Source: an uncultured Planctomycetota bacterium (GTDB taxonomy: Bacteria; Planctomycetota; Brocadiia; CAIUPP01). From it: DNA of 44,648 nt. Every line of letters starts with the position of its first letter. Within the stretch, counting starts at the first letter, position 1. The DNA lies in NCBI GenBank assembly GCA_903901045.1, contig CAIUPP010000094.1, positions 1-44,648 on the forward strand, written 5' to 3'. The notes under the pieces were generated by a model, which saw nothing but the letters and a program-made list of their open reading frames with translations, was not told the origin of the DNA and ran no database searches. Made by a program: the position numbers and the translations under genes. Below are positions 33,448 through 41,524 of this stretch, one piece after another.

Positions 33448-33899
33448 GGCGGCGTGCCGCGCGCACCTGAAGCGGCCCCCTTGGAGAGCGCGGAGGGAAG
33501 GTTGCCGGTCATGATTCGGTCGAGCACGCCGTTGACGAACGCGCCGGAGTCGGCGGTGCTGAACATCTTGGCCAGGCGGATCGCTTCGTTGATGGCGACC
33601 TTGGGGGGAACGTCGGCGCGGTGCAGCAGTTCATGGGTACCGAGCCGCAGGATGGCGCGGTCCACGGCGGCCAGGCGGCTCACATCCCAATTCTTCGCCG
33701 CCCCGGCGATGGCCGCGTCCACCTCGGCGATGCGGTCATGCAGCCCGCGGACGAGATCCTCGGCGTAGAGGCGCACCTCCTCGTCGCTCGCGGCGGAGCG
33801 CAGGAATTCATCCAGGTCGCCTAGGAAGCCGGGTCCGCGCAGGTCGAGCTGATACAACGCCTGCACGGCCAGGATTCGCGCCGAGGTTTTCTTTCGCAT
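33444..33899 (-). CDS. nusB: Transcription antitermination protein NusB
   Basis: NusB binds boxA RNA with NusE (ribosomal protein S10) and supports rRNA transcription. The 151-aa protein is of normal length: [20 protein letters not shown] is the conserved basic opening, then LRLGTHELLHRADVPPKVAI and NEAIRLAKMFSTADSGAFVN GV. The ATG shares one base with the ribH stop (TAATG), and its own stop overlaps the next start (TTGA), so all three genes are translationally coupled. ribH-nusB is a common bacterial pair. Confidence 0.95.
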   Translation of the reverse strand: MRKKTSARILAVQALYQLDLRGPGFLGDLDEFLRSAASDEEVRLYAEDLVRGLHDRIAEVDAAIAGAAKNWDVSRLAAVDRAILRLGTHELLHRADVPPKVAINEAIRLAKMFSTADSGAFVNGVLDRIMTGNLPSALSKGAASGARGTPP

Positions 33900-34381
33900 T
33901 ACTTGCGCGCCTTGCCCGGCAGCTTGCCGAAGAGGTTGGCCATTTCAATGGCGGACGCGGCGGCATCGGCCCCCTTGTTGCCGGCCTTGGTTCCGGCGCG
34001 TTCGATCGCCTGCTCGATGGTGTCGGCGGTAATGACGCCGAAGATCGTGGGGCAGCCGGTGCTCATCCCCACCTGAGCCACGCCCTTGGCGACCTCGGCG
34101 GCGATGTAATCGAAGTGCGGCGTCTGGCCGCGAATGACCGCGCCCAGGCAGATCACGGCATCATAGCGCCCGCCCTGGGCCACTCGCAGCGCCGCGACGG
34201 GAATCTCGAAGGAGCCGGGGACCCAGACCACTTCCACGTCCTCCTCCGCCACGCCATGGCGCGAGAAGCAGTCCTGCGCCCCGCCCAGCAGCCGCGAGGT
34301 GATGAACTCGTTGAACCGGCTGATCACGATGCAGAACTTCTTGCCCTGCCCGAGCATTTCGCCCTGGAATGTCTTGACCAT
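33899..34381 (-). CDS. ribH: 6,7-dimethyl-8-ribityllumazine synthase
   Basis: Condenses the ribityl-aminouracil intermediate with dihydroxybutanone phosphate in riboflavin synthesis. It forms icosahedral or pentameric shells. ATG 34381 ([20 protein letters not shown]) has GAGGAG upstream; the open frame above it is repeat DNA. In the 160-aa protein, [37 protein letters not shown] (with the catalytic His) and [20 protein letters not shown] with GNKG make up the complete active site. First gene of ribH-nusB-PHP, with a strong promoter about 55 bp upstream. The leader is too short for an FMN riboswitch. Confidence 0.95.
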   Translation of the reverse strand: MVKTFQGEMLGQGKKFCIVISRFNEFITSRLLGGAQDCFSRHGVAEEDVEVVWVPGSFEIPVAALRVAQGGRYDAVICLGAVIRGQTPHFDYIAAEVAKGVAQVGMSTGCPTIFGVITADTIEQAIERAGTKAGNKGADAAASAIEMANLFGKLPGKARK

Positions 34382-34435
34382 CGGGTTCTCCTCACGCTGG
34401 GGTCGCGGAAAACGGCAATACAGGCCTAGGCTGAA

Positions 34436-34465
34436 ATTATAGCACCGGTTCCGAGGGGGCGTCAA
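34436..34465 (-). promoter_or_regulatory. Strong sigma70-like promoter for ribH-nusB-PHP
   Basis: On the minus strand, TTGACG (34460-34465), an 18-bp spacer and TATAAT (34436-34441). The start would be near 34429, 48 nt before the ribH ATG. Confidence 0.75.
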
Positions 34466-34483
34466 ACGCGGAGGATGAACGGA

Positions 34484-34524
34484 TTCAACGTTCAACATCC
34501 GACGTCCAACGTCCAACATTCAAG
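34484..34524. repeat. Degenerate CAACGTCCAAC words
   Basis: TTCAACGTTCAACATCCGAC followed by GTCCAACGTCCAACATTCAA: an 8-9-nt word repeated about five times, just upstream of the ribH promoter. Confidence 0.6.
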
Positions 34525-34582
34525 TAACAGCGAAGACGGAACACAAAGTTCATGCCCCAAGCGGGTTCGTCAATGAAATGTC

Positions 34583-34648
34583 ATTGCGAGGCCGACCGAT
34601 CACGGACGCCATTGGCGGGAACGGGTTCATCCGGTCGGCCGTGGCAAT
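34583..34648. repeat. Imperfect inverted repeat (ATTGCGAGGCCGACCG)
   Basis: ATTGCGAGGCCGACCG at 34583-34598 pairs with CGGTCGGCCGTGGCAAT at 34632-34648. I see nothing else in 34525-34716. Confidence 0.65.
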
Positions 34649-34716
34649 CTTCCGCTTTCAGTGACCTCACCGGGACCGAAGATGCGCGCAGGGAATCTGC
34701 CTCGCCAGACTGCTGC

Positions 34717-35781
34717 TCAAGGAACCACGTGAACATGTTTGCGGTACTCAAGTGATTCGACGTATGTCGGCAGCCAAACCTTCATATGGGAATCAATACG
34801 GCTTTTCTCAATTCCGGGGTTCAATCGAAGAATGCTCTTGCGCCACATATCGCGGATTGTGGCGTTGACCTTGCTGTCCTTATTTTCGTCGTCCCAGCCC
34901 AGCGTCCACACGGAAAGTCGCTCAACGATATCGGAGAGAGGCTCTCCGTCTTGCACCAGCACGTAGGGGCGAGGCGTTCTCACCCGCATTACCTTGGAAG
35001 AGCCGTCCAGTTCCCCTTCTTCTCTGGTCTCCAAAGTCGGCAAGTTGAGTTGAACTCCCTCGTGAGCGCGCTCCCTCTTCACATTGGTAATGAAGAATTC
35101 GACCCGGCAAGGAAGGCCGTTCCTACTCTCCCAAACGATATTTGCCTCGCCATATGTACCTTCCATCTCCCTCCAGCCACTACGTCCCCAATATACTTCC
35201 GGCCCCTCGCCCAAGAATACCCAACGTCCCTTTCTGTCTTTCAGCAGATAGAGCCGGCGCTGGACTTCGGCCAAGCTTGTCCCGTTAGCCATCTCCTTTT
35301 GCCATCCAACCTCATAGACGGTTCCGTGTTGCGGGTTCTCTGACAGGACGATAGCGTAGTCGCCTGAGCCGTGATCACTCGTTGGCTTGGTGCCCATGAG
35401 ACGGGCCTTACCAGGCACGTTGTGCCCCATAAAAAAATAGTATCCGTCGGTCCCTTCTTCTTTGAACGACAGGCATACCCACTGCGGTTTCTCCCCGTCC
35501 GGCTGATAGACATACGCGTGATTAAGGCGAAACAGCGGCTTTCCCTGCGCGTCGCTCTCAATCCACATCATGTCCATTCCGTTCCACGCGAACGTCGGCT
35601 TCACCTTAGCGCAAAGCTCCGGCCATGAATCTGCAGAGTCGTCAATGACTATACTGTCGCCCAGTCCATCGAGGGGATAATAATAAGGTTCGATGGCGGC
35701 CTCTCCCCAGTCGTGCGCCGGACGAACGCAGCCAGAAGTGAACAGCGCCGCCGCAGCCACGGCCACTACAAACACTCTCAT
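34717..35781 (-). CDS. Predicted lipoprotein of unknown function, 354 aa
   Basis: I do not recognise the family. The start is ATG 35781 (MRVFVVAVAAAALFTSGC): an N-terminal signal with lipobox LFTSGC, lipidated Cys18, so it is exported and membrane-anchored. The mature part is rich in Trp, Tyr, Glu and Asp and looks mostly beta-sheet (WVCLSFKEEGTDGYYFFMGH; WVFLGEGPEVYWGRSGWREM; NLPTLETREEGELDGSSKVM). A C-terminal segment with SVWTLGWDDENKDSKVNATI follows. There are no obvious catalytic motifs. It starts 2 bp after the DedA stop, so it is co-expressed with that membrane protein and may work with it at the envelope. A/T content is noticeably higher than in the surrounding genes, which may mean later acquisition. 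Confidence 0.75.
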   Translation of the reverse strand: MRVFVVAVAAAALFTSGCVRPAHDWGEAAIEPYYYPLDGLGDSIVIDDSADSWPELCAKVKPTFAWNGMDMMWIESDAQGKPLFRLNHAYVYQPDGEKPQWVCLSFKEEGTDGYYFFMGHNVPGKARLMGTKPTSDHGSGDYAIVLSENPQHGTVYEVGWQKEMANGTSLAEVQRRLYLLKDRKGRWVFLGEGPEVYWGRSGWREMEGTYGEANIVWESRNGLPCRVEFFITNVKRERAHEGVQLNLPTLETREEGELDGSSKVMRVRTPRPYVLVQDGEPLSDIVERLSVWTLGWDDENKDSKVNATIRDMWRKSILRLNPGIEKSRIDSHMKVWLPTYVESLEYRKHVHVVP

Positions 35782-35783
35782 GG

Positions 35784-36425
35784 TCACTGCCCCTCTTCCA
35801 CGTTCGTTCCGCCCCTTGCCGCCTTCATGTGCCGGTGGACGAAGAGGTAGTACATCGTCCCCATCACCACCACCGCGCCGCCGAGCCAGAGGGTGACTTG
35901 CTTCATGTCGCCGGCGAGCAACTTCTGATCCTGCCCCGCCTTCACTCCCACGTAGCAAAGCACGGAGCACCAGACCGCCGAGCCAACGAGGGTGAAGAGG
36001 GAGAATTTCCAGTAGTTCATTTTCACGATGCCTGCGGGGATGCCGATGAGGTGCCGCACGACCGGCAGAAGGCGCGAGATGAAGATGCCCATCGAGCCGT
36101 ACCGGGCGGCCCAGCGCTCCGCGCCATGGACTTTCTCCTGCGAGATCAGGATGAGCGGGCCGTACTTCAGCACGAGCGGCCGCCCCGCCCAGCGCGCCAG
36201 CCAGTACATCGCCGTCGCCCCCACCCATGAGCCGATCGCGCCGGCCAGCACGATCCCGAACATGCTCAACTTCCCGGTCGTGTACGCCAGGTGCGCCGCG
36301 GGGGGAATCACAAATTCGCTGGGCAGCGGGAGGACGGAGCTCTCGATCGCCATCAGCATCCCCACCAGAACGTACCCGCCCGCATCCAGCGTGTTCATGT
36401 ACCAGTGAATCAGTGAATCGAACAT
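35784..36425 (-). CDS. DedA-family membrane protein
   Basis: DedA (VTT-domain) proteins are inner-membrane proteins; members flip polyprenyl phosphates or phospholipids, or affect proton-motive force. ATG 36425 (MFDSLIHWYMNTLDAGGYVL) has AAAGGAGAAGG upstream; the first codons of the longer frame come from the palindrome array. The protein has 213 aa with about five hydrophobic segments. AIESSVLPLPSEFVIPPAAH is the conserved acidic re-entrant motif, GAIGSWVGATAMYWLARWAG the Gly/Tyr block, and FISRLLPVVRHLIGIPAGI the second re-entrant motif with its Arg residues. Followed after 2 bp by a lipoprotein gene. Confidence 0.92.
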   Translation of the reverse strand: MFDSLIHWYMNTLDAGGYVLVGMLMAIESSVLPLPSEFVIPPAAHLAYTTGKLSMFGIVLAGAIGSWVGATAMYWLARWAGRPLVLKYGPLILISQEKVHGAERWAARYGSMGIFISRLLPVVRHLIGIPAGIVKMNYWKFSLFTLVGSAVWCSVLCYVGVKAGQDQKLLAGDMKQVTLWLGGAVVVMGTMYYLFVHRHMKAARGGTNVEEGQ

Positions 36426-36469
36426 TCCTTCTCCTTTGTCAGTAACTCGCGCCGAGTCCCCGCGCGTGA

Positions 36470-37036
36470 CGTGCAGGGCGGGCTTTAGCACGCCACATCA
36501 TGCGTTCCCACCGAACAACGTCCGCGGGCTGAAGCCCGCGCTACACGCGATGCGCGAGAAGACCGTGTAGGGCGGGATCTAGCCCGCCATATCATGCGTT
36601 CCCACCAATTCCCAAACCCCCGCTACGTGCGCTGCGCCGTTTGCGCCTCCGTTCAACGACCGCGGGCTGAAGCCCGCGCTACACGCGACGCGCAAGAAGA
36701 CCGTGTAGGGCGGGCTTTAGCACGCCATATCATGCGTTCCCATCGAACAACGACCGCGGGCTTTAGCCCGCCATATACCGTTCAACAACCGCGGGCTGAA
36801 GCCCGCGCTACACGCGATGTGCGAGAAGACCGTGTAGGGCGGGCTTTGGCACGCCATAGCATGCGTTCCCACCGAACAACGACCACGGGCTGAAGCCCGC
36901 GCTACACGCGACGCGCAAGAAGACCGTGTAGGGCGGGCTTTAGCCCGCCATATACCGTTCAACGTCCGCGGGCTGAAGCCCGCGCTACACGCGATGCGCG
37001 AGAAGACCGTGTAGGGCGGGATCTAGCACGCCATAT
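36470..37036. repeat. Largest palindrome array: about twelve GCGGGCTGAAGCCCGC-type hairpins
   Basis: GAA-type hairpins followed by GCTACACGCGATGCGCGAGA (or ACGCGCAAGAAG) alternate with GTGTAGGGCGGGCTTTAGCM and CGCCATAT units. Four TTT/ATC-type copies carry the same C-to-A change (TAGCACGCC), which breaks the stem. The module CAATTCCCAAACCCCCGCTA (about 36605) also occurs in the array at 32217-32612. There is no ORF worth reporting. Confidence 0.92.
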
Positions 37037-37041
37037 ACCGT

Positions 37042-38586
37042 TCAATGGCCGGGGGCAGGAGCAGTCTTCACAACCGGTTCCCTCGTTTCCAGCACGGGCG
37101 GGACTGGCCGAAGAGAGGCCGCCGCGAAATGCTCCGAGTCCGGCATGGCCTGCTCGGGCGGGTCGCCCGCCAGGCGCGGCGCCCAAACGGCGGACAGGGG
37201 AATCCACCGCTCCCCCGGCGTCATGGGCTGGTCCGCGTGAGCGGTGAACTGACGCCCCGCGCGGAAATGGCACACCGTCTCCGTCTCGCCGCGCAGCGAC
37301 TCCACCTTCTTTTCAATCGGCCTCCAGGCGGGCGGGCCCAGAAGCTCGGCCGTGAGCCGCGGCGCAGGGCCCAGTTCGGATTGCGGCGTGCGCAACTCGC
37401 CGCGCATGCCGCAAACCATCTCGCTCAGGGAGAAATGGCGCACGTTGTCCGCGTCGGTCTGAATTCCCGTGATGCAGGCGGACGACTCGGTCCATTCCCA
37501 GCGCGCGGCCGTCTGCGACGAGCAAGCCACCCCGGCCATCCACGCGTCCAGTTGAGCGGATGGCTGGGCGGCGGCCGCCGCGGCTTCGGGGGTCTGCGGA
37601 GCGGGCGGCGCGCCCTCGGCGGCGCGCGGCCATTCCAACCAGGAGAGCGACAGGATGGAGCGCTCCGGCAGCGCCGCGGGAGTGGTCGGCCCCGGTTCCT
37701 TGCCGACGCGCCTCAGGGTGACGATATAGAAGAAGTGCTCCCGCACCCGGCCGCTTTCCGGCGAGGCGCTCTGCCGGACGAAATGGGCGGCAACGAGGTG
37801 GCTTCCATCGCGCACCGGCAGCTCCGTGGTCAGCGACTGCGCGCGCTGCTCGGGAAGCTGCACCGCCAGCGCCGGGGCCATCTGCTTCCTGCCCGCCATC
37901 AGCGCGGGGGCGATCTCGAACTCCCCCAGGCGCGCCAGTTGCCAGGAGATGGACAGCCGCAGCATCGCCTCCTTGCGCCCCTCGATCAGCGAGGGCTGAA
38001 TCGACAGTTCCAGGCCCGGGCGCTGCGCCCCCTTCTGCGGAACGCCCATGCTCTCGCGAAAACTCCAATTCGCGATGTAGGGGACTTCCACGGCATCCCG
38101 GTTCCCCGCCGTCCGGCCCGGAAGGATGGTGAAGGAAGGAGCCATGTATAACTCCGCCTTCGCCTCCTTGAGATTCTGCGCCCACTGCTCGAATTGCGGC
38201 TGCGTCAACTCCAGCCCGGCCAGCGTCCCGGGATGATCCGAGGGCCGGATGAGCCCTTCGCGCAGTTCGAAGCCCGGCGCCGGGAAGAACGTGTACCCCG
38301 CCGGAACGATTTCTTTCAGCTCGATCACCTGCAATTGCACGGCGAATTGAAGCGGCATGTTCGCCAGGTCCTGATCCGACGGCCCGGGCAGGACCGGCGG
38401 AGGGGCCGGAGGCGTCGAGCTGCAGGCCGCAAGAAGAAGGAGCAGCGCCATCGTCCCGACCAGCAAGCCGGGATGCTGCCTCCGTCCGGAGCCCCGGCTC
38501 AGGGGGAGTCCGCATGTGGCACAGGCGCGGGCGGCTGCGCCGCGCCGCCCATGACTGGGATGGGCCGACCCAGGAGATCGTTTCAT
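37042..38586 (-). CDS. Predicted lipoprotein, possibly secretin-like
   Basis: From ATG 38586 the protein has 514 aa, with a hydrophobic segment MALLLLLAACSS (46-57) ending in a lipobox at Cys55. The basic N-terminus before it is unusually long and contains CATCG, so an internal start (for example TTG near 38466) is possible. The mature protein runs QFAVQLQVIELKEIVPAGYT, then a run like the secretin beta-domain pattern (APSFTILPGRTAGNRDAVEV, PGLELSIQPSLIEGRKEAML). Later comes a Pro/Ala-rich linker and a Cys-containing part (WMAGVACSSQTAARWEWTES). The secretin resemblance is by eye only. It is the third gene after an FHA-pseudokinase and a kinase-FGE protein, 14 bp after the latter. Confidence 0.65.
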   Translation of the reverse strand: MKRSPGSAHPSHGRRGAAARACATCGLPLSRGSGRRQHPGLLVGTMALLLLLAACSSTPPAPPPVLPGPSDQDLANMPLQFAVQLQVIELKEIVPAGYTFFPAPGFELREGLIRPSDHPGTLAGLELTQPQFEQWAQNLKEAKAELYMAPSFTILPGRTAGNRDAVEVPYIANWSFRESMGVPQKGAQRPGLELSIQPSLIEGRKEAMLRLSISWQLARLGEFEIAPALMAGRKQMAPALAVQLPEQRAQSLTTELPVRDGSHLVAAHFVRQSASPESGRVREHFFYIVTLRRVGKEPGPTTPAALPERSILSLSWLEWPRAAEGAPPAPQTPEAAAAAAQPSAQLDAWMAGVACSSQTAARWEWTESSACITGIQTDADNVRHFSLSEMVCGMRGELRTPQSELGPAPRLTAELLGPPAWRPIEKKVESLRGETETVCHFRAGRQFTAHADQPMTPGERWIPLSAVWAPRLAGDPPEQAMPDSEHFAAASLRPVPPVLETREPVVKTAPAPGH

Positions 38587-38600
38587 GGCGGACCCCTTTC

Positions 38601-41351
38601 CTACGGCGTATCGGTGAACGGACTGGTCACGCAGCGGAAGCCGGTGGCATGATCGCGCGCCAGGCGGCGCATCGGACGGCGCTCCGTGGTCGCACAGGCC
38701 AGGGGGCCGTCCAGGAAGGAGCCGCCGCGCGTGGGGGCGTTCTCGCTCCGCGCGCCCTCTTCGCCGGCGACCCACTCGCGCGCATTGCCGGCCATGTCGG
38801 AAACGCCGTACGGGCTGTCGCTGCGGGGGAAACTGCCCACCGGCGCGACATCCTTGGGCATGTCCTCCGGGCGAGCGGCCATCGCGGGCAGCGCGTTGCA
38901 GATTCCGTTGGTCCAGGTGGAACCCCAGGGGAACTTGCGCCCGTCGGTCCCGCGCGCCGCTTTCTCCCACTCCTGCTCGCTGGGGAGGCGCTTGCCCAGC
39001 CACTGCGCGCAGGCGAACGCGTCGTACCAGTCCACCCCCACCACGGGATAGTTCGGGCGGCCGGCCGAGAGCGTGTCCCAGTCCAGCGGGATGTGATTGG
39101 GCTTGTTCTTCGGCTGCGACGGATGATCGAAGGAAAGGTCTCCGCTCTTCTGCAGGTAATCCAGGAAGCGGGCGTACTCCGCGTTGGTCACTTCAAAGTG
39201 GTCGATGAAGAAAGTGGGAAGCTGGGCCTTGGGGTCATTCCCGTATACGAAAATTCCGGCGCCGACCGATTTCATTCCCTTGGTCAGCATCGTCCGCAAC
39301 TTGCCGTAGGCGGTCTGGAGCTGCGCAAAATGCTCCTGGTAGAAGCGGCTGCGCTGATGCCGCGCTTTGAGCGAGCGCAGCCATTGCTGCGCCTCGCGCG
39401 GGGAATTCTCATCCAGGTATTGCGTGGCGGCGTTCAGGAGCGCGGCGCGCTCCAGGTCCAGGAACCACTCCGGCGCGCGCGCGCTGCCGGGGAGCCGCGC
39501 GGCGTCCGCGAAGTGCGCCGCGGCGTCGCAGTCGCGCCCCTGCAAGTGCAGCAGCGCGGCCAGACCGCTCCCCACGGCGTAGAGATCGTCGCTGCCGCGA
39601 CGCGCCAGCGCCGTCAGGTCCAGCGGGTCCAGGTTGCGCAGGAGAAGGCGCTGCTCGGCCCCGTCTTTCCGGAGGATCACCTGCCGGTCTCCCGCGCCGG
39701 TGACGGTTCCGCCGGGCGGGCCGACGAGTTCATAGCCGGCCGAGCGGGCCGCGCCGGCCAGCACGGCCGATTGCGTCTGGCGCAGGAGCCCCAGGCGGGC
39801 CAGGTCCAGACGCGCCTCGGCATAATGAGAGGCGTTCTGCGAGTCGGCCAGGAAATGCTGCACGGCACGCACGGCCTCGTCGAACCGCTCATCCGCCCCG
39901 AGTTTGGCGACCTCGGCGCCCAGGGCCGCGTAGTGTTGCGTGGCCAATTCGCGGCGGGCTGATTCGGCCGCCTGCACGGCGGCGGTCTGGCTCTGCTGGA
40001 TGCGCTGGCGCAGTTTGTCCGCCGCCTCGACGGCCTCCGGGAGCTGCAGCGCGGCGGTCTTCTCGGCCAGCGCCAGCGCGGCGGGGAACTCACCGGCCGC
40101 AATCGCCTCGTCGGCCTCCCGCACGTACTTCTCTGCCTGCACCTGCGCGCGGCCATGCACTCCGGTGGCGGCGCGCGTCGCCTCCTCGGCAACCTCCGAA
40201 CCGGGATGATCGGCGGCGAACTGCTCGTAGGTCTTCAGCGCCAGCGCGAAATCCCCTTCCGCCATCGCCTTCTCCGCATCGACAATCGCCGCGCGCAGCG
40301 CCTGCGTCTCCAGGTCGTCGGCGGCGGGACGCGCAACCGTCGTGGGGGGCGCGAGGGGAGGCGTATGGGAACGGGCGATCATCAGCGCGGCCACCAGCGC
40401 GCAGCCGATGGCCACGGCGGCGGTCGCCAGCGCAATCGTCGTGACCCAGGGGCGCGGGCGCGCCGCGGACGCGGCCTCCGGGCGCGGCAGGTTCAGCGCA
40501 ATGGGGGGAGGCTGGAGCCGCGTGAGCGCCTCCAGGTCCGTCAGCAGGTCCGCCGGCGAGGCGTAGCGCGCTTCCCGGTCCTGCGCCGTCATCTTGGCGA
40601 TGACCCGCGAGACATCCGGCGGGATCGAGGGGTCCGTTTCGCACGCGGGACGCACCAGCCCGGCCTTCACCTTCTCCAGCACCGCCTTGTTGTCCAAGGC
40701 GAAGAAGGGATTGCGCCCGGTGACCAGTTCATAGAAGGTGATCCCCAGCGAGTAGATGTCGCTGCGGCCGTCCAGTTCCCCGCCGCGAATCTGTTCGATG
40801 GACATGTACATGGGGGTGCCGAAAATGATGCGCTTCTGCGCGTAGATGGCATCCTCATCCTGAACGTGGCGCGCCAGCCCGAAGTCCCCCAGCTTGGCCA
40901 GTCCGGTGGGGGTGAGCATGATGTTGCCGGGCTTGATGTCCAGGTGGAGCAGCCCCAGGCGGCCGGCATGCTCGATGGCGCGGGCGATCTGCAGGATGAT
41001 CCCGGTGGCCTCCGGCGCGGGGAGTTTGGAACGCTCGCGCAACAGCCGGGCGAGAGTGACCCCCTCGACGAACTCCATCGCGAAGTAGTACCACCCCTGC
41101 GCCTGCCCCACGTCGATCGCCTGGATGATGTTGGGATGGTTGAGGCGCGCGGCCGAACGCGCCTCCTTCAGGAAGCGCTGCGTGAAGAGCTCATCCTGCG
41201 TGTACTTCGGGGCCAGCAGCTTCACGGCCACGGGGCGGTCCATGCTCAACTGATACGCTCGGTACACCGTCCCCATCCCGCCGCGCGCAATTTCCTCGAG
41301 GAGACGGAAACCCGCCACCTGCGCAGGAGTCTGGGAGTCGGATGGAGCCAT
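38601..41351 (-). CDS. Transmembrane Ser/Thr protein kinase with C-terminal FGE/SUMF1 domain
   Basis: The start is placed at ATG 41351 (MAPSDSQTPAQVAGFRLLEE); no clear ribosome site is visible and the upstream frame is short-word repeat. The protein has 916 aa. Kinase domain about 14-280, with IARGGMGTVY (21-30), Lys44 in VAVK, Glu63, HLDIKPGN (136-143, Asp138), DFG (156-158) and GTPMYMSIEQ (178-187): all catalytic residues are present. Membrane segment about 302-327, then TPR-like helices (ALKTYEQFAADHPGSEVAEE and others), and an FGE-sulfatase-like domain (about 695-916: FIDHFEVTNAEYARFLDYL, GKRLPSEQEWEKAARGTDGR, GVSDMAGNAREWVAG). In real FGE a Cys pair oxidises a sulfatase Cys; here a ligand-binding sensor role outside the membrane is more likely. 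Confidence 0.93.
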   Translation of the reverse strand: MAPSDSQTPAQVAGFRLLEEIARGGMGTVYRAYQLSMDRPVAVKLLAPKYTQDELFTQRFLKEARSAARLNHPNIIQAIDVGQAQGWYYFAMEFVEGVTLARLLRERSKLPAPEATGIILQIARAIEHAGRLGLLHLDIKPGNIMLTPTGLAKLGDFGLARHVQDEDAIYAQKRIIFGTPMYMSIEQIRGGELDGRSDIYSLGITFYELVTGRNPFFALDNKAVLEKVKAGLVRPACETDPSIPPDVSRVIAKMTAQDREARYASPADLLTDLEALTRLQPPPIALNLPRPEAASAARPRPWVTTIALATAAVAIGCALVAALMIARSHTPPLAPPTTVARPAADDLETQALRAAIVDAEKAMAEGDFALALKTYEQFAADHPGSEVAEEATRAATGVHGRAQVQAEKYVREADEAIAAGEFPAALALAEKTAALQLPEAVEAADKLRQRIQQSQTAAVQAAESARRELATQHYAALGAEVAKLGADERFDEAVRAVQHFLADSQNASHYAEARLDLARLGLLRQTQSAVLAGAARSAGYELVGPPGGTVTGAGDRQVILRKDGAEQRLLLRNLDPLDLTALARRGSDDLYAVGSGLAALLHLQGRDCDAAAHFADAARLPGSARAPEWFLDLERAALLNAATQYLDENSPREAQQWLRSLKARHQRSRFYQEHFAQLQTAYGKLRTMLTKGMKSVGAGIFVYGNDPKAQLPTFFIDHFEVTNAEYARFLDYLQKSGDLSFDHPSQPKNKPNHIPLDWDTLSAGRPNYPVVGVDWYDAFACAQWLGKRLPSEQEWEKAARGTDGRKFPWGSTWTNGICNALPAMAARPEDMPKDVAPVGSFPRSDSPYGVSDMAGNAREWVAGEEGARSENAPTRGGSFLDGPLACATTERRPMRRLARDHATGFRCVTSPFTDTP

Positions 41352-41382
41352 GGGCTGCCAAGAAAAGAACCAGTGATAATGG

Positions 41383-41520
41383 ATAAGTGATAATTGATAA
41401 GTGATGATTGATAATTGATGATTTCTCGAAGAGGGCTGATTGCCCAGGCAGATCACTCGGCGCTTGCGGCACCGCTGCTCAATCAGCAATCAGCAATCAT
41501 CCATTGTCAATCAGCAATTG
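41383..41520. repeat. Degenerate TGATAATTGATAAG and CAGCAATCAGCAATCA words
   Basis: GATAAGTGATAATTGATAAG plus GTGATGATTGATAATTGATG (41383-41422), then CAATCAGCAATCAGCAATCA to CAATCAGCAATTG (about 41479-41520), separate the FHA-pseudokinase gene from the kinase gene. These are strongly AT-rich against a high-GC background. Confidence 0.65.
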
Positions 41521-41524
41521 CCGT

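Noticed and set aside
34382-34440. FMN riboswitch before ribH
   Set aside because: The leader from the predicted start is only about 48 nt, too short for the FMN aptamer, and no conserved core was seen.
36594-36893. Small open frames within the palindrome array
   Set aside because: Translations are tandem copies of the repeat (RAEARATRDA and similar), so not genes.
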